Source of the DNA: Yinghuangia sp045039925
GTDB taxonomy: Bacteria > Actinomycetota > Actinomycetes > Streptomycetales > Streptomycetaceae
Reading direction: 5' to 3'
Assembly (NCBI GenBank): GCA_045039925.1
Contig: CP108400.1
Span: 6,758,001-6,822,000 of the forward strand
Length of the DNA stretch: 64,000 nt
The position numbers and the translations under genes are program-made. Below, one piece after another: positions 23,875-32,415 of this stretch. Below the pieces are notes generated by a model. It was given only the letters and a program-made list of their open reading frames with translations, had not been told where the DNA came from and did no database searches. Numbering within the stretch: position 1 is the stretch's first letter; the number at the start of each line of letters is the position of its first letter.

Positions 23875-26800
23875 TCAATCGGGTGGTGCTGTGCTCGACC
23901 CGCCTCCGCCGGTGCGCGGAGCTGAGTTGCCGCTTTTTCCGGCCGACGAACCCGCCGGTGCGGCCAAAGCGTCCAAAACGCCTTGTACGCGGGCCATTTC
24001 CGTCGCGATGTCCTTGCGGCGCCGGTTGAGTTCGTCCAACTTGCGCTGGCCTTCGGCGCGCGCACGCTCGGCTTCCCTGCGGGCCTCGCTGCGCAGCCGC
24101 TCCGCCTCCCTCCGCGCATCGTCCAGAATCCTGTCGGCGTCGGCCGCGGTCTTCCGGCGAACGGCCTGGGCCTCGCGCTGTGCGGCGGCGATCTGTTCGG
24201 CCACCTTGGCGCGCAGGTCGTCCGCACCCTTCTGGGCGTCCGCGAGCCGCTGCTCCGCCTCGGAAAGCAGCGCCTCGGCTTTCTTGACCGCGGCGATACG
24301 TACCCTATCGGCCTCGGAGCTCGCCTTGTCGCGGATCCGGTCGGCTTCTTCCATGGCCTCGGACTTGGCTTTCTCGCCGTCCGCAACGGATTTCGCGCAT
24401 TGTTCCTCGGCGGCCTCGACGAGTGCGTCCACACGCTTGCCCGCGGACTGGAGGCTTTCGGCGGCCTGCTTGCGCGCCCCTTCGACCGCCTCTTCGGCTT
24501 CCTTGTCGGCGCGTTCGCGCGTCAACGTGGTGTCGCGCCGCGTCTCGGCGATCATCTTGTCCGAGTCGGCACGGGCCTTCTCTATGACGGCCGCCGCCTC
24601 GGCGCGCAGGCGGGCGTCCTCGGCCTCGGCGTCCGCCAGGGTCTTGGCGGCCGCCTCGGACGCGGCCTTGAGCTGCTGCTCGGCCTTGCGCTGGGCCTGC
24701 GCGACGAGTTCGGTGACGTGGCCCTTGGTCCGGACCAGGGTCTCCTCGGCCTCGTCGACCGCCTTGTCCAGGGTGGCCTTGGCCTTCTCGCGCATCGCCG
24801 TGGAGTCCGTCTCGGCGGACCTGAGGGTCGCGGTCGCCTCGTCGCGCCCCGCGGTACGCGTGCGCTCGGCCTCGCGCTCGGAGTCCGACTTGAGGCGCTC
24901 GGCGTGCTTGCGCGCGGCGGTGACGGTCGCGTCCGCCTCGGCGCGGGCCCGCACCAGGTGCGTCTGCGCGTCGTCGCGCGACTTCACCAACTCGCGCTCC
25001 GCCTCGGTGCGCAGGCGCGCCATCTCCTCGTGCGCCGCCTCCTCTATGCCGGCGACGGCCGCGCGGATGGTCTCCGCCTCGCCCTTGGCGTCGCGTACGA
25101 GACGGGCGGAATCGTCCTCCGCCTTGCGCATCCGGCCCGCCGCGTTCTCGGCCATCTCGCGGGCCTTGCCGTCGGCGGTCTCCAGGAGTTCGCGGGCCCG
25201 GGCCTGGGTGCGGTCGCGCAGTTCGACGACCTCCAGGCGGGCTTCCTCCAGGGCCTGGCGCGCGGTCTCGCGTACCTCGGCGGCGGCCTGCTCGGCGTCG
25301 GCGACGGTGCGCGTGGCGGCCGACGCGGCGTCGTCGCGCGCCTTGCGGGCCGCGGCCTCGGTGTCGGCGCGCAGTTCGGCGGCGTCGCGGCGGGCGGCGT
25401 TGCGGATGCCCTCGCCCTCGCCCCGTGCGTCGCCCAGGAGTTCCTCGGCCTCGGTGCCGGCCTTGGCGAGGAGTTCGTCGGCCGCGCGGGCCGCGCTCTC
25501 GGTCCGCGCCGCGGCGTCGGCGCGCGCCCGGTCGAGCATCGTCGCGGCCTCGGTACGGGCGGTCCGGAGCGTCGCCTCGGCCTCGGCCCGGTCGGCCTCG
25601 CTGCCGTTGCGCAGCTCGGTGGCCCGGGCCTCGGCGGTGCGCAGCAGTTCCTCGGCCTCGCGGGCCGCGGTCTCGGTCCGCTTGGCGGCGTCGGCCCGTG
25701 CGGTGGCGAGGAGTTCCTCGGCCTCGGCGTGCGCGCGTCCGGCCGTCTCGGCGGCCTGCTGCTGGACGCGCTCGGCCTCGGCCTTGGCCTTGGCGAGGAG
25801 GTCGGCGGCATCCGTCTCGGCGTTGCCGAGGGTCTCGGAGGCGATCGCCTCCGCCTCGGCGGCGAGGTGTTCGGCCTCGACGCGCGCCTGCTCCAAACGC
25901 TCGGCGGACTCGGCTTGCTGACGCTGCGTCAGATCCCGCAGGCGGGCGGTGTCGGCGACCGCCTTCTCGCGGAGCTTTCCCGATTCGGCCCGCGCGCGTT
26001 CGAGGATGTCCTCGGCCTCGGCACCCGCGCGGGCCTTGACCTCCTCGGTGTGCGTCGTCGCCTCGGCAACCAGCCGCGCGCCGGTCTCGCGGGTGCGAGC
26101 CTCGACGGCCTCGGCGTCGGCCTGTGCCCGCGCCCGCAGTTCGTCGGCCTCGGTACGCGCCTCGGAGGTGGCCCGCTCGGCCTCCGCGCGGGCTTTGGCG
26201 AGGAGTTCGTCCGCGGCCGCGGTCGCGCGCTCCATGCGCTCGCCGACACCGGCCTCCGCCTCGGCGAGCATCCGGTCGGCGTCCGACTGGAGCTTGTCGG
26301 CCTCGGCCCTGGCCTTGCCGAGCAGTTCCTCGGCACTTGCCGTGGCGGCACGCAGTTGCTCGGCCGCCTCGGTCTCGGCGGCGGCGAGCCGCGCCTCGGC
26401 GTCGGTGCGGAGCTTGTCGGCGTCGGAACCGGCCTTGCCGAGCAGTTCGGCGGCTTCGGCCTCGGCCGCCGCGACGCGTTCGGTGGCGGTGGTCTCGGCG
26501 GATCCGAGCCGCGCCTCGGCCTCTTCGGCCATCTGCTCGGCCTCGGCCCGGCGTTCCTCGATCTCGGCGACCACGTCGGCGTGCACGCCGAGGGCCTTCT
26601 CGCGGGCGGCCTCCGCCTCGGCGAGGGCGGCGTCGCGGGCGGCCTCGGCCTCCGCGACCGTCTCGGTGCGCAGGCGTTCGGCGTCGGCGTCGGCCTCGGT
26701 ACGCACCCGGGAGGCCTCGGTCTCGGCCTCCTCGCGCAGCCGGGCTGCCTCGGACCGGGCTTCCTCGCGCAGCCGTTCGACCGCGGCGGCGGTTTCGCCC

Positions 26801-28113
26801 CGCACCCGCTCGGCGTCGGCGTCCGCGTCGGAACGGGTGCGCTCGGCCTCGTCGTCGGCGTCGCCGCGCATGCGTCCGGCGTCCTCGGCCGCTGCCGCGC
26901 GCAGGCGCTCGACCTCGGCCCGTGTGGTCTCGGCGAGTTCGGCGGCCTCGGCCTGTGCGGCCTCCAGCAGTTCCTCGGCCTCGGCGCGTACCCGGGCGGT
27001 GTGCGCCTCGGCGTCGGTGCGGGCCTTGCCGAGCAGTTCCTCGGCGCTCGCGGACGCGGTCTGGAGGCGTTCGGCGGCGTCGCTGTCGGCGACGTCGAGC
27101 AGGGCCTTGGCCTCGGCCTTGAGGCGTTCCGCCTCCGCCTTGAGGCGCTCGGCCTCGGCCCTCAGCCCCTCCGCCTCCGCGTGGTGGCGCTCGGCCTCCG
27201 CGGTGGCCTCGGCGCGCAGGCGGGTGACCTCGGCCTGGGTCTCGCGCAGCAGCTTCGCGGTGTCGGCGGAGGTGCCCTCGGCGCGCTCGGCGGCCTCGCC
27301 GGTGACGCGCTGCGCCTCGGCGACCGCCTGGCCCCGGATGCGCTCGGCCTCCGCACGGGCCTCGACGACGAGGCCTTCCGCCTGGCTGCGGGTGCCGGAC
27401 TTGATCTGCTCGACCTGGGCGCCGACCGACTCGGCGCGCTCCTGCGCGACGGCGAGCATGCGGTCGGCCTCGGCCTGCGCGCGGGCCAGGACGGCGTCGG
27501 CCTCGGCCCGGGTGGCCTGCGCGACGCCGCCGGCCTGGTCGCGTGCGGCGGCGGCCTGGGCGGACGCGTCGGAGAGCAGGCGCTCGGCCTCGGCGCGGGC
27601 GCTCTCGACGAGTTGGCGCGCGCGTTCGTCGGCCTGCTGGCGTACCTGTTCGGCCCAGGCGACGTTCTCGCCGACCCGGGCCTCGGTGGCCTGCCGGGCG
27701 TGCGCGAGCTCTTCCTCCATGCGCCGGCGGCGGGCCTGGAGCTCGGCCTGCCACTCCGCCTCGTGCTGGGCGGACCGCTGCGCGGCCTCCTGCATGACGC
27801 GCTGCGTGTGCGCGCGCGATTCCGCCAGTTCTCGTTCGGCGTCGGCACGGACCTGTTCGGCCTGGAGCTGGGCGTTGCGCAGCATCTGCTCGGCCTGGCC
27901 GCCGATGCTGCCGAACTGCGGGGTGGCAAGCTGCCGTCTGAGGTCATGCAGCTTCGCGCGAAGGACCTCGACCTGATATCCGAGGTCTTCCGCGTGCGCG
28001 ACGCTTTCCTCGCGCTCAGTCTTCAGCCGCTTCATCTCGGCTTCGATCTGGCCGAGGCCGTCGTCAACCTCGTAACGGTCGTCGTAGCCCCGCACTGTGG
28101 GGTCCCACTCCAT
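23875..28113 (-). CDS. scy: Giant coiled-coil polarity protein Scy
   Basis: Up to 1412 residues, slightly longer than S. coelicolor Scy (about 1326, from memory). Scy is the scaffold of the streptomycete tip-organising complex: it recruits DivIVA and FilP and limits where branches form. The N-terminus (VDDGLGQIEAEMKRLKTERE, then VAHAEDLGYQVEVLRAKLHD) is a canonical short coiled coil. From about residue 75 to 1390 the protein is an extremely long coiled coil built from EAERLRAEA-type units, with repeated ASAEELLGKAR, EADELLAKA and AERLKAEAERLKAEAK blocks. The start is ambiguous: ATG 28113 has AGGGG directly against it, while GTG 28095 (VRGYDDRYEVDD) has GGAG about 12 bases upstream and agrees better with homologues. 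It is upstream of filP in the same orientation. Confidence 0.96.
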   Translation of the reverse strand: MEWDPTVRGYDDRYEVDDGLGQIEAEMKRLKTEREESVAHAEDLGYQVEVLRAKLHDLRRQLATPQFGSIGGQAEQMLRNAQLQAEQVRADAERELAESRAHTQRVMQEAAQRSAQHEAEWQAELQARRRRMEEELAHARQATEARVGENVAWAEQVRQQADERARQLVESARAEAERLLSDASAQAAAARDQAGGVAQATRAEADAVLARAQAEADRMLAVAQERAESVGAQVEQIKSGTRSQAEGLVVEARAEAERIRGQAVAEAQRVTGEAAERAEGTSADTAKLLRETQAEVTRLRAEATAEAERHHAEAEGLRAEAERLKAEAERLKAEAKALLDVADSDAAERLQTASASAEELLGKARTDAEAHTARVRAEAEELLEAAQAEAAELAETTRAEVERLRAAAAEDAGRMRGDADDEAERTRSDADADAERVRGETAAAVERLREEARSEAARLREEAETEASRVRTEADADAERLRTETVAEAEAARDAALAEAEAAREKALGVHADVVAEIEERRAEAEQMAEEAEARLGSAETTATERVAAAEAEAAELLGKAGSDADKLRTDAEARLAAAETEAAEQLRAATASAEELLGKARAEADKLQSDADRMLAEAEAGVGERMERATAAADELLAKARAEAERATSEARTEADELRARAQADAEAVEARTRETGARLVAEATTHTEEVKARAGAEAEDILERARAESGKLREKAVADTARLRDLTQRQQAESAERLEQARVEAEHLAAEAEAIASETLGNAETDAADLLAKAKAEAERVQQQAAETAGRAHAEAEELLATARADAAKRTETAAREAEELLRTAEARATELRNGSEADRAEAEATLRTARTEAATMLDRARADAAARTESAARAADELLAKAGTEAEELLGDARGEGEGIRNAARRDAAELRADTEAAARKARDDAASAATRTVADAEQAAAEVRETARQALEEARLEVVELRDRTQARARELLETADGKAREMAENAAGRMRKAEDDSARLVRDAKGEAETIRAAVAGIEEAAHEEMARLRTEAERELVKSRDDAQTHLVRARAEADATVTAARKHAERLKSDSEREAERTRTAGRDEATATLRSAETDSTAMREKAKATLDKAVDEAEETLVRTKGHVTELVAQAQRKAEQQLKAASEAAAKTLADAEAEDARLRAEAAAVIEKARADSDKMIAETRRDTTLTRERADKEAEEAVEGARKQAAESLQSAGKRVDALVEAAEEQCAKSVADGEKAKSEAMEEADRIRDKASSEADRVRIAAVKKAEALLSEAEQRLADAQKGADDLRAKVAEQIAAAQREAQAVRRKTAADADRILDDARREAERLRSEARREAERARAEGQRKLDELNRRRKDIATEMARVQGVLDALAAPAGSSAGKSGNSAPRTGGGGSSTAPPD

Positions 28114-28346
28114 CCCCTGGCCGCGTCCTCACCAGCGCCGTCACCGTATCCGAACCTCACGCCGGGCCTGTCGGCCCGATGGGCCCTGACAAGCCCTGAT
28201 AGCCCCTGGATCCGGCAGATTCTGTCGGAAACTGTCGGAACCCGGCCACTCCTGCCGGTTGGGACCGGTCAGGCAGCCACCGTAGTCCCCACCGCGCGTG
28301 TCACGGTGTCCACCAGGGAAATGGTGTCAGATCCCGGGAAAGCTTA

Positions 28347-28382
28347 GTGCCGCGTCAGGCAACGAATTCCCTGACGCGGCAC
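28347..28382 (-). terminator. Stem-loop terminator after ccrA
   Basis: 13-base perfect arms, GTGCCGCGTCAGG and CCTGACGCGGCAC, flank a 10-base loop (CAACGAATTC), 50 bp past the ccrA stop codon. It isolates ccrA from scy. The 233 bp from here to the scy start hold the presumed scy promoter; the only pattern I see there is a doubled CTGTCGGAA near 28219-28240. Confidence 0.85.
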
Positions 28383-28431
28383 CAGCTAACGTTCCGTCAG
28401 GACGCGGTCACGCATCCTCGGGTGAGGGGGG

Positions 28432-29769
28432 TCACACGTTGCGGAAGCGGTTGATCTCCTTGAGGTGCTTCGCGCGCAGCTCGGGGTTGCGGACGCCCAG
28501 GCCCTCCTCGGGCGCCAGGCACAGCACGCCGACCTTGCCCTGGTGCAGGTTGCGGTGCACGTCGAAGGCGGCCTGGCCGACCTCGTCCATGCTGTAGGTG
28601 CGCGACAGGGTGGGGTGGATCTTGCCCTGCGCGATGAGGCGGTTGGCCTCCCACGACTCGCGGTAGTTCGCGAAGTGCGAGCCGACGATGCGCTTGAGGT
28701 TCATCCACAGGTAGCGGTTGTCGTACTCGTGCACGAAGCCGGACGTGGAGGCGCACGTCACGATGGTGCCGCCCTTGCGGGTGACGTAGACCGAGGCGCC
28801 GAAGGTCTCGCGGCCCGGGTGCTCGAAGACGATGTCGACGTCCTCGCCGCCGGTCAGCTCGCGGATCCGCTTGCCGAAGCGGTTCCACTCCTTCGGGTCC
28901 TGGGTGGTCTCGTCCTTCCAGAACTTGAAGCCCTCGGCCTTGCGGTCGATCACGAGCTCGGCGCCCATGTCGCGGCAGATCTGGGCCTTGTCCTCGGAGG
29001 AGACGACGCAGATGGGGGTGGCGCCGCCGTTGAGGACGAACTGCGTGGCGTACGAGCCGAGGCCGCCGGAGGCGCCCCAGACGAGCACGTTGTCGCCCTG
29101 CTTCATGCCGGCCCCGTTGCGGGACACGAGCTGGCGGTACGCGGTGGAGTTGACCAGGCCGGGGGAGGCGGCCTCCTCCCACGTGAGGTGGGCCGGCTTC
29201 GGCATGAGCTGGTTGCTCTTGACCAGGGCGACGTGCGCGAGGCCGCCGAAGTTGGTCTCGAAGCCCCAGATGCGCTGCTCGGGGTCGAGCATCGTGTCGC
29301 CGTGCCCGTCGGGGCTCTCCAGCTCGACGGACAGGCAGTGCGCGACCACCTCGGCGCCCGGCTTCCAGGCGTTGACGCCGGGGCCGGTCCGCAGGACCAC
29401 GCCGGCGAGGTCCGAGCCGACCACGTGGTAGGGCAGGTCGTGGCGCTTGGTGAGCGGGGAGGTGCGGCCGTACCGCTCCAGGAAGCGGAAGGTCGAGACC
29501 GGCTCGAAGATCGAGGTCCACACGGTGTTGTAGTTGATGGCCGAGGCCATCACCGCGACCAGCGCCTCGCCGGGGCCGAGCTCCGGCAGCGCGACGTCCT
29601 CGACGTGCAGCGCCCGGCGCGGGTCCTTGTCGCGGGACTCCAGCCCGTCGAACATCGTCTCCTCGTCCTTGTGGACGGTGACGGCGCGGTACGACTCGGG
29701 CAGGGGAAGGGCTTCGTACGCTTCCTGCGGGGTGTCCCCAGCGAGGATGGCGTCGAGGATCTCCTTCAT
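28432..29769 (-). CDS. ccrA: Crotonyl-CoA carboxylase/reductase
   Basis: Catalyses NADPH- and CO2-dependent reductive carboxylation of crotonyl-CoA to (2S)-ethylmalonyl-CoA, a polyketide extender unit and an intermediate of the ethylmalonyl-CoA acetate-assimilation pathway. It has 445 residues, the usual length. The four CO2-pocket residues known from the Kitasatospora setae enzyme are all in place at identical numbers: N81 (ASAINYNTVW), F170 and E171 (IWGFETNFGG) and H365 (IVGSHFANYR). The NADPH Rossmann motif is VLVWGASGGLGSYATQFVLN, and the C-terminus GLGVRNPELRAKH is typical. ATG 29769 is used. A TTACC-N4-GGTAA palindrome lies 72 bp upstream. Its position between scy and mce is unusual; in S. 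coelicolor ccr sits elsewhere, with meaA-type mutase genes. Confidence 0.98.
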   Translation of the reverse strand: MKEILDAILAGDTPQEAYEALPLPESYRAVTVHKDEETMFDGLESRDKDPRRALHVEDVALPELGPGEALVAVMASAINYNTVWTSIFEPVSTFRFLERYGRTSPLTKRHDLPYHVVGSDLAGVVLRTGPGVNAWKPGAEVVAHCLSVELESPDGHGDTMLDPEQRIWGFETNFGGLAHVALVKSNQLMPKPAHLTWEEAASPGLVNSTAYRQLVSRNGAGMKQGDNVLVWGASGGLGSYATQFVLNGGATPICVVSSEDKAQICRDMGAELVIDRKAEGFKFWKDETTQDPKEWNRFGKRIRELTGGEDVDIVFEHPGRETFGASVYVTRKGGTIVTCASTSGFVHEYDNRYLWMNLKRIVGSHFANYRESWEANRLIAQGKIHPTLSRTYSMDEVGQAAFDVHRNLHQGKVGVLCLAPEEGLGVRNPELRAKHLKEINRFRNV

Positions 29770-29840
29770 CGTCGGCCTCCAGGGTCGGCGTTGGGAGTGT
29801 GAGGGTTTACCGGTCGGCCGCGGACCTGCCCGGCCGAAAA

Positions 29841-29854
29841 TTACCCACCGGTAA
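29841..29854. promoter_or_regulatory. TTACC-CACC-GGTAA palindrome upstream of ccrA
   Basis: Perfect 5+5 inverted repeat 72 bp upstream of the ccrA start. A related partial site, TTACCGGT, occurs at 29807-29814, and TTACC-TCTC-GGTAG occurs in front of mce. Such motifs are typical TetR-type operators of acyl-CoA metabolism. The cognate regulator is unknown. Confidence 0.55.
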
Positions 29855-30019
29855 CGTAAGGGGAGTCACCGGGGTGTGCCAAGGGGCGGGCCCGTAGGAA
29901 TCCCGCCCCCGGATTGACGTTCTGTCAGCTGCCGTACGGTCCGCGGAGGGTTGTCGCGGACCGGCGGTGCGAGGTCCCGCGCGTTGTCGGCGCGCGGTCG
30001 ACGTGTGGCCGGCGCGAGG

Positions 30020-30457
30020 TCAGTGCCCGGCGTCGGCCGGCGCCGAGGTGACGAGCTCGGTCAGCACGCCGTGGCAGTCCTTGGGGTGCAGGAACGTGAT
30101 GCGCGAGCCCATGGAACCACGGCGCGGCTCGTCGTACAGGACCCGGACGCCCTTGCCGCGGATCGCGTCGGCGTCGCCGTCCACATCCGCGGTGCCGAAG
30201 GCGATGTGGTGCACGCCCTCGCCGTTCTTCTCGAGCCACTTGGCGACCGTGGAGTCCTCGCGGATCGGCTCCAGCAGCTGGAGGTAGGACGCGCCGCCGT
30301 CGTCCGTCTCGTTGATCTTGAGCATGGCCTCGCGGACGCCCTGCTCCTCGTTGACCTCGGTGTGGAAGACCTCGAAGCCGTAGGTGGCGCGGTAGAACTC
30401 CACGGTCTCGTCGAGGTTGCGGCAGGCGATGCCGATGTGGTCGATACGCGTGAGCAC
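30020..30457 (-). CDS. mce: Methylmalonyl-CoA (ethylmalonyl-CoA) epimerase
   Basis: 145-residue vicinal-oxygen-chelate enzyme that interconverts (2S)- and (2R)-methylmalonyl-CoA and, in this pathway, ethylmalonyl-CoA, so that B12-dependent mutases can use them. Metal ligands fit the family pattern: H7 (RIDHIGIACRNL), Q60 (SYLQLLEP), H83 or H84 (GVHHIAFG) and E134 (GVLTELV). The active-site strand KGVRVLYDEPRRGSMGSRI is also diagnostic. The GTG start at 30457 is preceded by GGGAGGG. It is divergent from the thiolase gene and follows the same orientation as ccrA, with 250 bp between. The TTACC-N4-GGTAG site lies 24-37 bp upstream of the start. Confidence 0.96.
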   Translation of the reverse strand: MLTRIDHIGIACRNLDETVEFYRATYGFEVFHTEVNEEQGVREAMLKINETDDGGASYLQLLEPIREDSTVAKWLEKNGEGVHHIAFGTADVDGDADAIRGKGVRVLYDEPRRGSMGSRITFLHPKDCHGVLTELVTSAPADAGH

Positions 30458-30480
30458 GTTGCCCTCCCGGGTCTGACGGG

Positions 30481-30494
30481 TTACCTCTCGGTAG
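30481..30494. promoter_or_regulatory. TTACC-TCTC-GGTAG site upstream of mce
   Basis: Near-palindrome, one base off TTACC-N4-GGTAA, close to the mce start where binding would block transcription. It is followed by GTACCC, extending the outer symmetry (GGG...CCC). It matches the site in front of ccrA. A doubled AGCGACACTA (about 30511-30532) lies farther into the 237 bp divergent region, with no known meaning. Confidence 0.5.
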
Positions 30495-30694
30495 GTACCC
30501 TGAATGTCGAAGCGACACTAGAGCGACACTATGGACGAGACCGCATCCGGTCTCCCGGGCGGGTCGTGCGTTCCATCACACCGGGACCCCTGCCGACCAT
30601 GACCTGGCGGCCGGTATGTTTCCGCCCACACCCTCGCAATTTGCCCCTCGCAAGTTTCCTTCATCAGGGCTCACCTTCTTAGGAGGCCACTGTC

Positions 30695-31882
30695 ATGGCC
30701 GGTTCTGTCATTGTCGCCGGGGCGCGGACCCCGATGGGCCGTCTGCTCGGCTCGCTCAAGGGCTTCTCCGCCACCGACCTCGGCGGCATAGTGATCAAGG
30801 CCGCGCTGGAGCGCGCCGGTGTCACCGGCGACCAGGTGCAGTACGTGATCCTCGGCCAGGTGCTGCAGGCCGGGGCCGGCCAGATGCCGGCCCGCCAGGC
30901 GGCCGTCAAGGGCGGCATCCCGATGAGCGTCCCCTCGCTGACGATCAACAAGGTCTGCCTGTCCGGCCTCGACGCCATCGCGCTGGCCGACCAACTCATC
31001 CGCGCGGGCGAGTTCGACATCGTCGTGGCGGGCGGCATGGAGTCGATGACGGGTGCCCCGCACCTGCTGCCGAAGTCGCGCGAGGGCTTCAAGTACGGCG
31101 CGATCGAGATGCTCGACGCGATGGCGTACGACGGCCTCACGGACGTGTTCGACAACATCCCGATGGGCGAGTCGACCGAGCACCACAACGCCAAGCTGGG
31201 CATCTCGCGCGAGGACCAGGACGCCTTCTCGGCCCTCTCCCACCAGCGTGCGGCGGCCGCGCAGAAGAACGGCGTCTACGACGACGAGATCGTCCCGGTG
31301 GCCGTCCCGCAGCGCAAGGGCGACCCGATCCAGTTCACGACGGACGAGGGCGTGCGCGCGGACACCACCGCGGAGTCGCTGGCCAAGCTGCGTCCGGCGT
31401 TCACCAAGGACGGGACCATCACGGCCGGTTCGGCGTCGCAGATCTCCGACGGCGCGTGCGCGGTCGTGGTGATGTCGAAGGCGAAGGCCGAGGAACTCGG
31501 CATCGAGTGGCTGGCCGAGATCGGTGCGCACGGCAACGTCGCGGGCCCGGACAACTCGCTGCAGTCGCAGCCGTCCAACGCGATCAGGAACGCGCTCGGC
31601 AAGCAGGGCCTGGAGGTCTCCGACCTCGACCTGATCGAGATCAACGAGGCGTTCGCGTCGGTCGGCATCCAGTCGATGCGCGACCTGGGCGTCACGAGCG
31701 ACAACGTCAACGTCAACGGCGGCGCGATCGCGCTGGGCCACCCGATCGGCATGTCGGGCGCCCGCGTGGTCCTGCACCTGGCGCTGGAGCTGAAGCGCCG
31801 CGGCGGCGGCACGGGCGCGGCGGCCCTGTGCGGCGGCGGCGGTCAGGGCGACGCGCTGATCCTGACGGTGCCGAAGGCCTGA
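30695..31882 (+). CDS. Acetyl-CoA C-acetyltransferase (thiolase)
   Basis: 395-residue biosynthetic-type thiolase condensing two acetyl-CoA to acetoacetyl-CoA, the entry to the crotonyl-CoA/ethylmalonyl-CoA route, or the reverse in degradation. Catalytic residues are intact: C88 (LTINKVCLSGLDAIAL), H349 (GGAIALGHPIGMSGAR) and C379 (AALCGGGGQGDA). NEAFASVGIQSMRDLG holds the conserved NEAFA loop. ATG 30695 lies eight bases after AGGAGG. Shared neighbourhood with mce and meaB is conserved in streptomycetes near scy/filP. The downstream 533 bp before meaB are filled by degenerate tandem repeats, so meaB may need its own promoter. Confidence 0.96.
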   Translation: MAGSVIVAGARTPMGRLLGSLKGFSATDLGGIVIKAALERAGVTGDQVQYVILGQVLQAGAGQMPARQAAVKGGIPMSVPSLTINKVCLSGLDAIALADQLIRAGEFDIVVAGGMESMTGAPHLLPKSREGFKYGAIEMLDAMAYDGLTDVFDNIPMGESTEHHNAKLGISREDQDAFSALSHQRAAAAQKNGVYDDEIVPVAVPQRKGDPIQFTTDEGVRADTTAESLAKLRPAFTKDGTITAGSASQISDGACAVVVMSKAKAEELGIEWLAEIGAHGNVAGPDNSLQSQPSNAIRNALGKQGLEVSDLDLIEINEAFASVGIQSMRDLGVTSDNVNVNGGAIALGHPIGMSGARVVLHLALELKRRGGGTGAAALCGGGGQGDALILTVPKA

Positions 31883-31910
31883 CGGCCGCGCAGCGAGCAC
31901 GGCGGCGGCC

Positions 31911-32200
31911 CTCGGGGGTCGGGTTCCGGCCCCCTGGGGCTGCCGTCGTGCGTCCGCCCCGGGACTGCCGCTGTGCCTCGGGTCCGCGCGATGCGGTGCT
32001 TGGTGTCGCGAGAGGGCGGGTGGGGTCGCTCGGAAGGTCGGGCTCCGGCCGCCTCTGGGACCGCCGCTGCGCTTGTGTGTGCGCGATGTGGTGCTTGGTG
32101 TCTTGCGGGGTGGGTGGGCTTGCTCGGAGGGTCGGGTTCTGTCGGCCCCGGGAGCGCCGTCTTGCCTTGGGTGTGCACGGCGCGGTGTTTGGTGCCGTTG
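31911..32200 (+). repeat. Three-copy imperfect tandem repeat, period about 95 bp
   Basis: GCGCGATGCGGTGCTTGGTG at 31986, GCGCGATGTGGTGCTTGGTG at 32081 and GCACGGCGCGGTGTTTGGTG at 32175 mark three units about 95 bp apart. Within each unit a GGTCGGGTTCCGGCC-like block and a CCGCCGCTGTGCC-like block recur. It fills much of the 533 bp gap between the thiolase and meaB genes. No convincing reading frame spans it, and G+T richness differs from the flanking genes. Confidence 0.75.
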
Positions 32201-32415
32201 CTGGGTTAGCGTTTGCTGGTGCGGCAGTTGCGCGGTGCGGCGCTCGGAATTGCGTTCGATTGCCGTGGTGTTGCCTCGTCCTCGGGCGGGTGACGCCGGT
32301 GACCTTCCGGCTCCTTCGTTCGTTGGCGGAACAAAGGGAGCCGGGCCAAGCCACCCCGTCGTGTGCCACCCTGCCGGCGCGGGCGCCTTGCCGTCTTTCC
32401 CGTGAAGGAGTCTCC

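Noticed and set aside
23983..28347. A rightward open frame of 1454 codons antisense to scy
   Set aside because: It is Gly/Leu/Arg-rich low-complexity sequence produced by the repetitive GCC/GAG/CGC codons of the coiled coil on the other strand. Scy has clear heptads and homology, and the antisense frame has neither.
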